64,000 nucleotides of DNA from Robertkochia solimangrovi (lineage in GTDB: Bacteria; Bacteroidota; Bacteroidia; Flavobacteriales; Flavobacteriaceae). This document shows positions 8,600 to 17,718 of the stretch, one piece after another. Each line of letters starts with the position of its first letter. Positions within the stretch are counted from its first letter, which is position 1. A program made the position numbers and the translations under genes. Below the pieces are notes generated by a model that was not told where the DNA came from, did not search any database, and worked only from the letters and a program-made list of their open reading frames with translations. The DNA lies in assembly GCF_007279655.1 (NCBI RefSeq), contig NZ_QKWN01000009.1:62001-126000 (forward strand), in the 5' to 3' direction.

Positions 8600-9373
8600 T
8601 TGAATATAAAACATACGATATTAAAAAGTGTCATACTGACTACTGCTTTTTTGTGGATAATTCATGTACAATCTCAAGACGGAAATAGTCAAATTCTGAT
8701 CCTTGCTGAAGAGGGTACTATTCACAGACCTTTCGTAGATGAAGCAGAAAAAATTTTGGATAGTGTAGCATGGGGACATCAATTTAAAATGGTTAAACTT
8801 TCAAATACAGAATTGATAAATGAGGAATATTTGAAAGACTTTAGTTTAATAATACAGTTAGATTATCCGCCATATATGTGGACTGAAAGCGCGAAGGTGG
8901 CATTTATGGATTATATAGAAAATGGTCAAGGTGGCTGGTTAGGTTTTCATCATGCTACTTTATTAGGTGACTTTGATGGCTATCCTATGTGGGATTGGTT
9001 TTCTAAGTTTATGGGAGGTATTCTATTTGAAAATTATATTCCAAATTTTGCTGGTGCACTTGTCCATGTAGAGAAGAGCCAACATCCTGTTTTTTCAGGA
9101 GTATTAGGGGATTTCTGGATTGATAAGGAAGAATGGTATATCTATAATAAAAGTCCAAGAGCCAATACTATCGTTTTAGCTTCGGTAGATGAAAGTAGTT
9201 ATGACACTTCCACAAGTATTAAGATGGGAGATCATCCTGTAATTTGGTCTAACCCGGAAATGAAAGCCAATAACATTTATATTTTCATGGGGCATCATCC
9301 AGGACTTTTTAGGAATCCCGATTATAAAAGGATTTTTATAAATGCTGTGCTTTGGTGTCTTCAGAACCCATAA
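8600..9373 (+). CDS. Secreted ThuA-domain protein
   Basis: 257-residue ThuA protein with a Sec signal peptide (cleavage near VQSQDG). Motifs parallel the divergent neighbour: LILAEEGTIHRPFVDEA, GGWLGFHHATLLGD, SQHPVFSG, DHPVIWSNPE...IYIFMGHHPGLF. The start is a TTG preceded by AAAGGA; no ATG is available in frame before the signal peptide, so this start is chosen. It is about 100 bp before the GH9 gene on the same strand and may act on the products of the glycoside hydrolase (inference). Confidence 0.8.
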   Translation: MNIKHTILKSVILTTAFLWIIHVQSQDGNSQILILAEEGTIHRPFVDEAEKILDSVAWGHQFKMVKLSNTELINEEYLKDFSLIIQLDYPPYMWTESAKVAFMDYIENGQGGWLGFHHATLLGDFDGYPMWDWFSKFMGGILFENYIPNFAGALVHVEKSQHPVFSGVLGDFWIDKEEWYIYNKSPRANTIVLASVDESSYDTSTSIKMGDHPVIWSNPEMKANNIYIFMGHHPGLFRNPDYKRIFINAVLWCLQNP

Positions 9374-9473
9374 TAAACTTAAGTTGAATTCTAACCGGTT
9401 AAAAGGAATAGTAAAAATTATTCCAAGTATAAAGTTGTGTTTAAAATATTAATTAAAACTTTTTAATGTTACA

Positions 9474-11939
9474 ATGAGGTACTGTAAATGCTTGAATTTA
9501 ATCTTTGTAATGGTTCTGTGGGGGCATTCCATATTAGGGCAATCCTTTATAAGTTCAGATTCAATATTAAATTCAAAAATTATTGAATCAGGTGTAATTC
9601 ATAGACCGTTGGTCATGGATGACTTGGTAACCTATGAGAGTTTGAGTCTTAATAAAAAAGTGCTTTTAAGACATAAATTGGAGGTTATAAAGGATTCATC
9701 TAATTGGAAACATTCAGGAGAAGGAAAGTTAACTTTTTCGATGGATAAAACGATTTCAGGGAAGGGAAGTTTAAAAATTGAGGCGCCAACGTATTTAGAT
9801 AATAGGGCAGTTGGTTCGGCATCTGATCCTGATTATGCCACATATGGCGAATCTAAAAGTCTTTATAAAATAAATGAGGAGAATTGGGAAGAATTTAATA
9901 GAATAGTCTTTAACATTTATCCGGATAATCCTGAAAATGGGGTATTGAATATCAATTTTACCATAAAGAATAATTCTGAAGACTTAAAAGAAGGCTATAA
10001 CAGACAGGAAGGTGATCATTTAATTCATTTGGAAAATGGAAAATGGAATACTTGCTACTTGGATTTAGATGAGTACCAGAGGAACCAAATTTCGGAAATC
10101 GGATTTTATTTCACAATTAAGGGAAAAAATATAATGACAGGCGATTCAACCGTTTTCTATCTTGATAATTTTGAATTACAGAAAGTTGATAATCCGGAGA
10201 TTGTGAGTGGTTGGGAGCCTCGAAATAATTCCATTGTATATTCCACAACAGGATATAAAATTAATGGCAAGAAAAGAGCATTAATTAATACAGCTGGTAA
10301 AGATCCAAAACAATTCTCCCTAATAAATATTAAAAATAATCATACGGTATTTTCAGGAAGCACGAAGAAAATCAGCACAAGCACAGGTGATTTTGAGATC
10401 ATTGATTTTTCTGAATTCAATAGAAAAGGAACTTTTTATATAAAGGTTGAACATCTCACAACCCCTCCCTTTTCCATTGATTCCGATATTTGGGAAAGTT
10501 CACTTTGGAAGACATTAAATTTTATTTTTTGTCAAAGATGTGGATATACTATTGCCAATAAACATGGTAAATGTCATGAGGATTTATTTTCAGAGCATAA
10601 TGGAGAAAGAATATCTTATTCTGGGGGATGGCATGATGCAGGTGATTTATCCCAACAAACGCTTCAAACAGCAGATGTCGTTTATAGTTTACTGGAAGGA
10701 TACAATAATTTAAAAGGTAAAAACCCAATTCTAGCAAGCAGAATGCTGGAAGAGGCTGAATGGGGTTTGGATTTTGTACTAAAAAACCGATATGGAGATG
10801 GCTTTAGGGCAAGTAGTATGGGTTTATTGATTTGGCTAGATGGTAGAGTCGATTCTTTCGATGATATCAATTCCGTGAGGGTACAAAACATGACATTTGA
10901 TAATTTTTTATATGCAGCATATGAGGCTTATGCTGCTCTGACAATACCTGATAATGCTGTATTAGCCGAATATTTAAGAAAGGTGGCGAAAGAAGATTTT
11001 GATTATGCAATCCAAAGACATGAATTAGTTGGATTTGGAGAGTTTCATTCCTTTTATGAACACTCGTATAATACATCAAAGAGTCAATATATGGCAACTG
11101 CATCTTGGGCTGCCAGCATGTTGTTTAAATTGACTAATGATCCGTATTATGCACAAAAGGCTGTTGAATTCATTGAATATATGATTGCTTGCCAGAATAT
11201 TATTCCCATTGGAAGAAGTGGTATTAAAGGTTTTTTTTATAGAGACATTACAAAAAAGGTGATCGTTCATTATAATCATCAATCACGAGAACAGGTTTAT
11301 ATGCAGGCACTTGAATCGCTATGTACGGTATTGCCTAATCATCCTGATAATAATAAGTGGATAGAATCCATAAAATCTTATGGAGAATATATTAAGAAAT
11401 TAATGCCGTATACGGCTCCATATGGAATGCTTTCTGCAGGAGTATATCATGAAAGAGAGGCTGAAGATGTTGAAAGTTTTGACCACCAGCATCTCTTCAT
11501 GCCACCGGATGCAAAGGAATTATTTCAAATACAATTGAAAGGTGGGGTACAGTTGGATAATGAGCATTATTTAAAACGCTTTCCTGTTTGGTTCAGTATT
11601 TTTAACGGTAATATGGCAATCCATTTGTCAATGGGAAAAGCAGCTGTAATTTGCGGAAAAATTTTAAATGATCAGGAATTAAAGGATATTGGACTTGAAC
11701 AGCTTTACTGGGTTGTTGGATTCAATCCTTTTGGCCAGTCACTAATCCGAGGAGAAGGGAATAATTTTCCACAAATGGATAATTTTTCATCTGGAATGGC
11801 CATTGGTGAAATGCCAGTGGGAATTCGAACATTAGGTAATCTTGATGTTCCATATTGGCCACAGACCAATACTTCCTGTTATAAGGAAGTTTGGGTTACT
11901 TCTGCAGGAAAATGGATATCACTTGCAAGTGAATTTTAA
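9474..11939 (+). CDS. Glycoside hydrolase family 9 (endoglucanase-like)
   Basis: 821-residue secreted enzyme, signal peptide ending near ILGQ. Order of parts: a beta-sandwich module of carbohydrate-binding type (about 80-245), an Ig-like CelD_N module (about 255-345), then the (alpha/alpha)6 GH9 catalytic domain. The nucleophile-side motif GGWHDAGDLSQQ lies near residue 387; the C-terminal block YWVVGFNPFGQSLIRGEG and the Glu of CYKEVWV near residue 803 fit the second conserved region and the acid/base. GH9 enzymes cleave beta-1,4-glucans or related beta-glucosides. The start of the protein shares the word VIHRPL with its ThuA neighbour (TIHRPF), probably by chance. Confidence 0.85.
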   Translation: MRYCKCLNLIFVMVLWGHSILGQSFISSDSILNSKIIESGVIHRPLVMDDLVTYESLSLNKKVLLRHKLEVIKDSSNWKHSGEGKLTFSMDKTISGKGSLKIEAPTYLDNRAVGSASDPDYATYGESKSLYKINEENWEEFNRIVFNIYPDNPENGVLNINFTIKNNSEDLKEGYNRQEGDHLIHLENGKWNTCYLDLDEYQRNQISEIGFYFTIKGKNIMTGDSTVFYLDNFELQKVDNPEIVSGWEPRNNSIVYSTTGYKINGKKRALINTAGKDPKQFSLINIKNNHTVFSGSTKKISTSTGDFEIIDFSEFNRKGTFYIKVEHLTTPPFSIDSDIWESSLWKTLNFIFCQRCGYTIANKHGKCHEDLFSEHNGERISYSGGWHDAGDLSQQTLQTADVVYSLLEGYNNLKGKNPILASRMLEEAEWGLDFVLKNRYGDGFRASSMGLLIWLDGRVDSFDDINSVRVQNMTFDNFLYAAYEAYAALTIPDNAVLAEYLRKVAKEDFDYAIQRHELVGFGEFHSFYEHSYNTSKSQYMATASWAASMLFKLTNDPYYAQKAVEFIEYMIACQNIIPIGRSGIKGFFYRDITKKVIVHYNHQSREQVYMQALESLCTVLPNHPDNNKWIESIKSYGEYIKKLMPYTAPYGMLSAGVYHEREAEDVESFDHQHLFMPPDAKELFQIQLKGGVQLDNEHYLKRFPVWFSIFNGNMAIHLSMGKAAVICGKILNDQELKDIGLEQLYWVVGFNPFGQSLIRGEGNNFPQMDNFSSGMAIGEMPVGIRTLGNLDVPYWPQTNTSCYKEVWVTSAGKWISLASEF

Positions 11940-12406
11940 ATTTATTAATAAATAAGAAATCATAGTTTATTTCAATTGTTTTTAGAAAAATTTTAGTTCT
12001 TCATTAGTAGTAATTAAAATGATTTAAAAAACGATTATGATCAAAAAGATCTGTAATTGGACTCAAGACAATAAAATCATTAAGCTAAAACCCATTTTAT
12101 TGCGAAATAATCTTTGTCATTCATCAAATATTTATAATGGGAATCGCTTGAATATTAATGGTTTGGACTGAATGACATTTAAAGTCAATTTATTTGACAT
12201 TTTAGGCAAAACGTATGTACATATATCTTTACTAATTTTGATATTTTTAAATGGATATGATGTTTTATTCTTTAAAAAAAAATTAAATAAGGTCGAGGAG
12301 ATTAAATAAATGAGGCATCATTTTAACATGTATATTTAATATTAAAGAGCTAATTTTTTTATCTTTAAAAAGACCCGAATTGAATGATATAAGCGGTTGA
12401 GTTGAG
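11940..12406. other. Gap before AraC gene; possible promoter
   Basis: Very AT-rich, no gene. The octamer TAATTTTG at 12233-12240 matches the Bacteroidota -7 element (TAnnTTTG); a proper -33 TTTG at the usual distance is not evident, so the promoter call is weak. Confidence 0.3.
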
Positions 12407-13303
12407 ATGGATACAGTTGAAAATATCGAAGAATTCTATAAACGTTCTCCTTATGCGGAGAAAACTTTCATTAAAGATGAACAAGTAGGTGATTTTGCCG
12501 TATTTCCACGTAGTTATTGTCCTTTAACTTCACCATTTAGTCGGAGGTCGTTTTATAAGGTAGCTTTAGTTTTGGATCCAGGGAAATTGTTTTATGCAAA
12601 TAGATGGATTGAAATTAACCAACCTGCCTTACAATTCTCGAATCCAATGGTTCCATACGCCTGGGAGACTCAATCTACAAATCAGCAAGGATGGTTTTGC
12701 CTGTTTACTGAAAGCTTTTTGCAATCTGGTAGTCGTATAGGTAGCTTATCTGAATCTCCATTTTTTAAAACTGGAGGAACTCCAATCCTTTATCTTAATT
12801 CTGATCAACAAAATATTATTGCTGATATCTATCAAAAAATGATTGATGAGTTCAATGGTGAATATGAGCATAAATATGATGCATTACGTACTTATTTACA
12901 TTTATTAATGCATGAAGCAATAAAATTGCAACCTGCAAATGATTATGGGCTTCATCAAAATGCAGCTTCCAGAATTGTTGCTTTATTTATGGAATTAGTG
13001 GAACGACAGTTTCCGGTTCATTTTTCTCAAGGACCTTTATTATTGAAATATCCCAAAGACTATGCAGATCAATTATCTATTCATGTTAATTCGTTGAATC
13101 GTTCTTTAAAGCAGGTAACAGGAAAAACAACTTCACAAATACTTGCCGAAAGAATAGCCAATGAGGCATTAATTATGTTAGAGCATACAAATTGGAATAT
13201 TTCTGAAATTGCCTTTTCACTAGGTTTTGAGGAAGCAAATAACTTTACTTCATTCTTTAAAAGAGTAACTAATCGGACTCCAAGTGACGTGCGAAAAGCA
13301 TAG
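12407..13303 (+). CDS. AraC-family transcriptional regulator (first)
   Basis: 298 residues: an N-terminal cupin-like sensing domain without signal peptide and a C-terminal pair of helix-turn-helix motifs (about 200-298) ending SEIAFSLGFEEANNFTSFFKRVTNRTPSDVR, the AraC/XylS signature. It lies between the GH9 gene and a run of oxidoreductase genes on the same strand, and a second AraC gene closes the cluster at 20288. It probably senses a sugar or sugar derivative and switches the flanking genes. Confidence 0.9.
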   Translation: MDTVENIEEFYKRSPYAEKTFIKDEQVGDFAVFPRSYCPLTSPFSRRSFYKVALVLDPGKLFYANRWIEINQPALQFSNPMVPYAWETQSTNQQGWFCLFTESFLQSGSRIGSLSESPFFKTGGTPILYLNSDQQNIIADIYQKMIDEFNGEYEHKYDALRTYLHLLMHEAIKLQPANDYGLHQNAASRIVALFMELVERQFPVHFSQGPLLLKYPKDYADQLSIHVNSLNRSLKQVTGKTTSQILAERIANEALIMLEHTNWNISEIAFSLGFEEANNFTSFFKRVTNRTPSDVRKA

Positions 13304-13393
13304 TGTTTGATTGGAATAACTTTCCGTTTGAATTTAATATAGTATAGCCATTACCCTGTATTTAATTTTGTTCTATTAATAAAAATTAAAAAA

Positions 13394-14278
13394 ATGGGAC
13401 TAATTAATTTATTTCAGGGAGCACGATTGATTTGTACTAGATATTGTAAGCTGTTTGGCCTTATAATTCTTTTTGTTTCAAGTCATATGTATGCGATGAA
13501 TTCGGGGCTGAAAAGCGATCCACCAAAAAAGCTAAAGGTTATGGTAACCGGGCATAAGGGATATATTGGTAGTCGGTTTGTTTCGGAGATGAAAGCCAAA
13601 TATGATATTATCGGTTATGATTTGGTTGAAGGTGATGATATACTGGATTACGAGAAACTAAAAAATCGAATGAAAGGTGTGGATGTTGTTGTTCATGAAG
13701 CTGCAATTCCTAAACCTACACCTGGTAAAAGTTTTGATGATTATTTTAAAACGAATGTTCAAGGCACTTTGAATGTTATTAAAGCTGCTGAGGCAAATGG
13801 TGTTAAGCGAATGGTTTATGCCAGTTCTACTACAATTTATGGAGTTGAAGGAGGGATACCCTTCGATTATCCTATTCATGAAGATCAAAAATTTGTTTCA
13901 CAATATATAAAGGCTGATGAGCTACAAATGAGGGATATAGATTTGTCTTATCATATTAGTAAAGTTATGGCCGAACAAGTGCTTGCATGGTATGGGTTAA
14001 ATAAAAAAATTCAAGTCATTGCTTTAAGGTATGGTCCAACCGATCATGTGAATTTAGGGGCACATGTGAGTATAGAGAATGTAATACAAGCTACAGATTT
14101 AGCGATCAGTAATCCTCATGTATTTTGGTATGAGGCATTTAGTATCGTGGATGGGGATGTTGATTTTATAGATTTAAGTAAAGCAAAAAATATGCTAGGG
14201 TATAATCCTAAGCCAGCAAATTATACAAAGGATCAAACTATTTCCTCCTTTGATAAGCGTTTAAATCTCAAAAATTGA
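13394..14278 (+). CDS. NAD-dependent epimerase/dehydratase (extended SDR), possibly exported
   Basis: Extended SDR fold: the nucleotide-binding GHKGYIG motif at residues 53-59 and the catalytic YHISK with Y186 and K190; TSSTTIYG-type active-site serines are at ASSTTIYG (143-150). It would oxidise, epimerise or dehydrate a sugar or sugar acid; closest in style to uronate/hexose dehydrogenases of the family. Unusually, a hydrophobic segment (about 20-34) precedes the fold and looks like a signal peptide or anchor. Starting at M32 or M35 would give a cytosolic protein, so the location is uncertain. Confidence 0.75.
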   Translation: MGLINLFQGARLICTRYCKLFGLIILFVSSHMYAMNSGLKSDPPKKLKVMVTGHKGYIGSRFVSEMKAKYDIIGYDLVEGDDILDYEKLKNRMKGVDVVVHEAAIPKPTPGKSFDDYFKTNVQGTLNVIKAAEANGVKRMVYASSTTIYGVEGGIPFDYPIHEDQKFVSQYIKADELQMRDIDLSYHISKVMAEQVLAWYGLNKKIQVIALRYGPTDHVNLGAHVSIENVIQATDLAISNPHVFWYEAFSIVDGDVDFIDLSKAKNMLGYNPKPANYTKDQTISSFDKRLNLKN

Positions 14279-14322
14279 GGTGTTGAACATAATAACTATT
14301 ATTTAATTTAAAATGGAATATT

Positions 14323-15018
14323 ATGTTAGGATTTAATAGGTTCGTTTATACTTTTTTAACCACAATTCTCACTTTAGGTTTTTCAAAAATCATGGATGCT
14401 CAAGTAGCTGTGGGAACCAGTAATCATATGATGCTGACTAAGAAATATACCAATAAAGATTTCTATCAGGATGGTGTATTCAATAAACTTAGAGCAAAAG
14501 AAGCTATTCGTGAAATGATTATTGGTTTTGGAAATTCCTATACTGATCAAATGGATGAATTAATTTGGGTAAGTGATTTTGGTTTAGGTGATTATGAACA
14601 TGTTGGTTTAGCGAGTATAATTTGGTTTAATAACACAAAGGGGTATCATTTTTTTGCAATGACGATGTATTTATTGCCTGGTCAAATGATCCCAGAACAT
14701 ATTCATAGACCTATACGTTCGTCACCTTCGTTGCCGCCAAAATATGAATCTTGGGAAGTAATTAAGGGATGGATATATAATTTTTCAGAAGTGGGAAATG
14801 CAACTCCAAATCCGCCGAAAATACCAGATTCATTTGGCAAGGTGATTAGTCAAAATTATAATATTATGAATATTGGTGAGATTCAGTCATTAAAGCAGCT
14901 TGAAACTTGGCATTTTATGATGGCAGGCCCAAATGGGGCTATTGTTGATGAGTATGGAGTTTACCATGATAGGAGAGGTTGGTTTAGTTCGAATGATAAA
15001 GCATATCCAACAAATTAA
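14323..15018 (+). CDS. Exported cupin-fold protein, D-lyxose-isomerase-like
   Basis: 231 residues with an N-terminal signal peptide (cut near MDAQ). The metal-binding cupin pattern is visible: PEHIHRP (His-x-His), ESWEVIKGWIYNF (Glu), and a later WHFMMAGPNGAIVDEYGVYHD. The layout resembles D-lyxose isomerase-type cupins that interconvert aldoses and ketoses, but substrate assignment is inference. It sits between an SDR and an aldo/keto reductase, 44-27 bp from each, in the same transcript. Confidence 0.6.
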   Translation: MLGFNRFVYTFLTTILTLGFSKIMDAQVAVGTSNHMMLTKKYTNKDFYQDGVFNKLRAKEAIREMIIGFGNSYTDQMDELIWVSDFGLGDYEHVGLASIIWFNNTKGYHFFAMTMYLLPGQMIPEHIHRPIRSSPSLPPKYESWEVIKGWIYNFSEVGNATPNPPKIPDSFGKVISQNYNIMNIGEIQSLKQLETWHFMMAGPNGAIVDEYGVYHDRRGWFSSNDKAYPTN

Positions 15019-15045
15019 AATTAATAAGAATATAAAACTTTAATT

Positions 15046-16182
15046 ATGTCTACAAGAAGAGATTTTATTAAAAAATCAAGTAAAGGTATGTTGTTTGCTG
15101 GTGCCTCCACTCTTCTACCTGGTGTTGCAGGAGCAACAACTAAACTATTTGATGAAAGTGAGAAAGGGTTGTTAGGAAAGCAGAGTTATATACCAAAATA
15201 TAAGTTGCCATTTAATTTTGGTATGGGTGGAGTTCCTTTTGGAAATGAATTTGAGAATATTTCTGAGAGACAGGCTTATGAAACTATGGAGGCTGCATGG
15301 GCTACAGGGGTACGGTTATATGATGTCGCTCCTTTTTATGGATTAGGATTAGCGGAGAGAAGATATGGTATGTTTCTTCACACTCAAAATAGAGAAGACT
15401 ATGTATTAAGCACTAAAGTTGGAAGACTTTTAAAAGCCTCAAAGGATATTAAAGATCCTGCATTATATCCTATGAGTCATTCACCAAATAATGTAACGTA
15501 TGATTATTCAGCCTCAGCAGTAAGACGATCTATTGAGGACAGCTTACAACGATTAGGAATTGATAGCATTGATATTGCATATGTTCATGATGTTGCTCCT
15601 GATAATAAATGGCTAAATGGAAAATGGTTAGATCATTTTGAAATTGCTACAAAAGGAGCCTTTCCAGAACTAGAGAAAATGAAACAGGAAGGGATTATAA
15701 AAGCGTGGGGTGTAGGTGTAAATACTCCGGAGCCTATTCTTAAAGTGATGCAAGTGGCAAATCCAGACATAATATTGATGGCATCACAATATTCCTTGAT
15801 TGAACATAAAAACGCTTTGAATAATGTTTTTCCAGAAGTAAGGAAAAATAAAGTTAGTCTTGTAATGGGAACTAATCTAAATGCAGGCTTTTTATCTGGG
15901 AGTAATCGTTATAACTATGGAGGAAAGCCTATTCCAGCTGAGTTTTTAAAAAAACGTGAAGATTTACGCAAGATTGCCCAGAGTCATAATGTAGATTTAA
16001 GGACTGCAGCCCTTCAATTTGCATCATATCCTGACGTTGCTGCCGCTATCATTCCAGGGGTGAAAGCTCCACATCAAATTAAGGAAGATTGGGAATCTAT
16101 GAGTGTTCATATACCAAAGGATTTTTGGTTGGAATTAAAATCTGCAAAATTAATTGAAGAGAATTGTCCAATAAATAATTAA
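15046..16182 (+). CDS. Aldo/keto reductase with twin-arginine signal
   Basis: 378 residues. The N-terminus STRRDFIKKSSKGM followed by a hydrophobic stretch is a Tat signal, so the folded enzyme with its cofactor would be exported. The body is an aldo/keto reductase of the D-threo-aldose 1-dehydrogenase (L-fucose dehydrogenase) type: YDVAPFYGLGLAERRYG (catalytic Asp and Tyr), VLSTKVGRLL (Lys), IDIAYVHDV (His). It would oxidise free aldoses at C1 or reduce a lactone/ketose. Family members are normally cytosolic, so the Tat signal is the odd feature. Confidence 0.8.
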   Translation: MSTRRDFIKKSSKGMLFAGASTLLPGVAGATTKLFDESEKGLLGKQSYIPKYKLPFNFGMGGVPFGNEFENISERQAYETMEAAWATGVRLYDVAPFYGLGLAERRYGMFLHTQNREDYVLSTKVGRLLKASKDIKDPALYPMSHSPNNVTYDYSASAVRRSIEDSLQRLGIDSIDIAYVHDVAPDNKWLNGKWLDHFEIATKGAFPELEKMKQEGIIKAWGVGVNTPEPILKVMQVANPDIILMASQYSLIEHKNALNNVFPEVRKNKVSLVMGTNLNAGFLSGSNRYNYGGKPIPAEFLKKREDLRKIAQSHNVDLRTAALQFASYPDVAAAIIPGVKAPHQIKEDWESMSVHIPKDFWLELKSAKLIEENCPINN

Positions 16183-16210
16183 ATGAATATTAACTATTAA
16201 TTTATTTATT

Positions 16211-17230
16211 ATGGTAAATAGTGGCTATGATACGATGATTTATAACCGTTGTGGGAAGAGCGGGTTAATGTTACCTGCAATATCTTTAGGGTTGTGGCAT
16301 AATTTTGGCGATGATATGACACATACTACTAAAGTCGATATCTGCCGAACCGCTTTTGAATTGGGTATCACGCATTTTGATCTTGCTAATAATTATGGTC
16401 CACCTTCAGGAAGTGCGGAAAAGGCATTTGGTAAAATTTTAAAAGAAGATTTTTCAGGTCTTAGAGACCAGTTGATTATTTCCTCAAAAGCTGGGTATTA
16501 TATGTGGCCAGGGCCCTATGGAGAATTTGGGAGTCGAAAATATGTTATCGCGAGCTGTGATCAGAGTTTAAAAAGAATGGGGATTGATTATGTTGATATA
16601 TTTTACTCACATCGATTTGATCCAAATACTCCGTTGGAGGAAACGATGCTAGCTTTGGACCATTTAGTAAGATCTGGTAAAGCGTTGTATGTAGGTATTT
16701 CTTCATACAATGCACAGAAAACAAAAGAGGCTTACGAAATTTTAAGCTCCTTAGGGACACCATTTATTATTCATCAACCAAGTTATTCAATGTTGAATAG
16801 GTGGATAGAAAAGGATGGTCTATTAAATACTTTGGAGGACTTAGGCTTGGGTTCAATAGTTTTTTCTCCTTTAGCACAAGGAATGTTAACAAATAAGTAT
16901 CTCGGAGGCATTCCAGTAAATAGTAGAGGGAGTCAGGGTAAAACTTTAAATTCGAATTTTTTAAATGCTGAAAATATGAAGCGGATTAAAGCTTTAAATG
17001 ACATTGCAAAAGATAGAGGTCAAACACTAGCACAAATGGCTATATCGTGGGTTTTAAGAAATGGAGATGTTACTTCTGCTTTGATTGGTGCGAGTAAGCC
17101 GCAACAAGTAATTGAATGTGTTGGTGCTTTGTGTAATTTAAATTTCACCATTGAAGAACTAGCGGATATTGACAATTATGCAAAGGATGGAGGAATTAAT
17201 ATTTGGAGAAAGTCTTCGGAATTAGATTAA
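16211..17230 (+). CDS. Aldo/keto reductase, YghZ-like
   Basis: 339 residues, no signal peptide. Matches the YghZ/L-glyceraldehyde-3-phosphate reductase subgroup: MIYNRCGKSGLMLPAISLGLWHNFG, HFDLANNYGPPSGSAE (Asp, Tyr), IISSKAGYYMWPGPYG (Lys), DIFYSHRFDPNTPLEE (His). It starts 28 bp after the Tat-exported reductase and is the last gene of the first transcript; its cytosolic location suggests that it handles the imported product. NADPH is the usual cofactor. Confidence 0.85.
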   Translation: MVNSGYDTMIYNRCGKSGLMLPAISLGLWHNFGDDMTHTTKVDICRTAFELGITHFDLANNYGPPSGSAEKAFGKILKEDFSGLRDQLIISSKAGYYMWPGPYGEFGSRKYVIASCDQSLKRMGIDYVDIFYSHRFDPNTPLEETMLALDHLVRSGKALYVGISSYNAQKTKEAYEILSSLGTPFIIHQPSYSMLNRWIEKDGLLNTLEDLGLGSIVFSPLAQGMLTNKYLGGIPVNSRGSQGKTLNSNFLNAENMKRIKALNDIAKDRGQTLAQMAISWVLRNGDVTSALIGASKPQQVIECVGALCNLNFTIEELADIDNYAKDGGINIWRKSSELD

Positions 17231-17718
17231 AATTAGACAGAACCTGTAAAACCTGTATATAAGATGTATAGGTTGGATATTGTAATGTTCATATAATTTG
17301 AAAATTCACTTTTCCTACTTATGGTATTGATTGTTAAGATTGAATCATATAGAAATTCAATTGTTTTTTAAAAACAAAATAATGCCCATTTGACTATTAA
17401 ATTGCGGTTTATTGGGATGAGATGTTAAATTTTGGTGGGTTGGTTTTTGATTAACATGTTCATTGTTCAGTTGGTTAATTATTTGTTTTTAGGCTGTGAT
17501 GATATTTTTTCTTGCAGCCTTTTTTTTTAATTATGGTTTTGAAATATATAGTCCTAAAAGTTATAAGGGTGTAATAATGAAAATTTATACATTCTGAATT
17601 AATGAAATTAAACCTCATCAATTCTGATTGATTTATATATTATTTGGATTGATGATAATATGAACTTTTGGATTTTGTTAAGGGAAATTTGAAGATAATT
17701 AATTTTTAAAATTTATTA
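17231..17718. other. Gap between reductase and polyol dehydrogenase
   Basis: AT-rich intergenic sequence with homopolymer runs and no open frame of note. It probably holds the promoter for the second transcript starting at 17719, but I cannot identify the elements. Confidence 0.4.
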
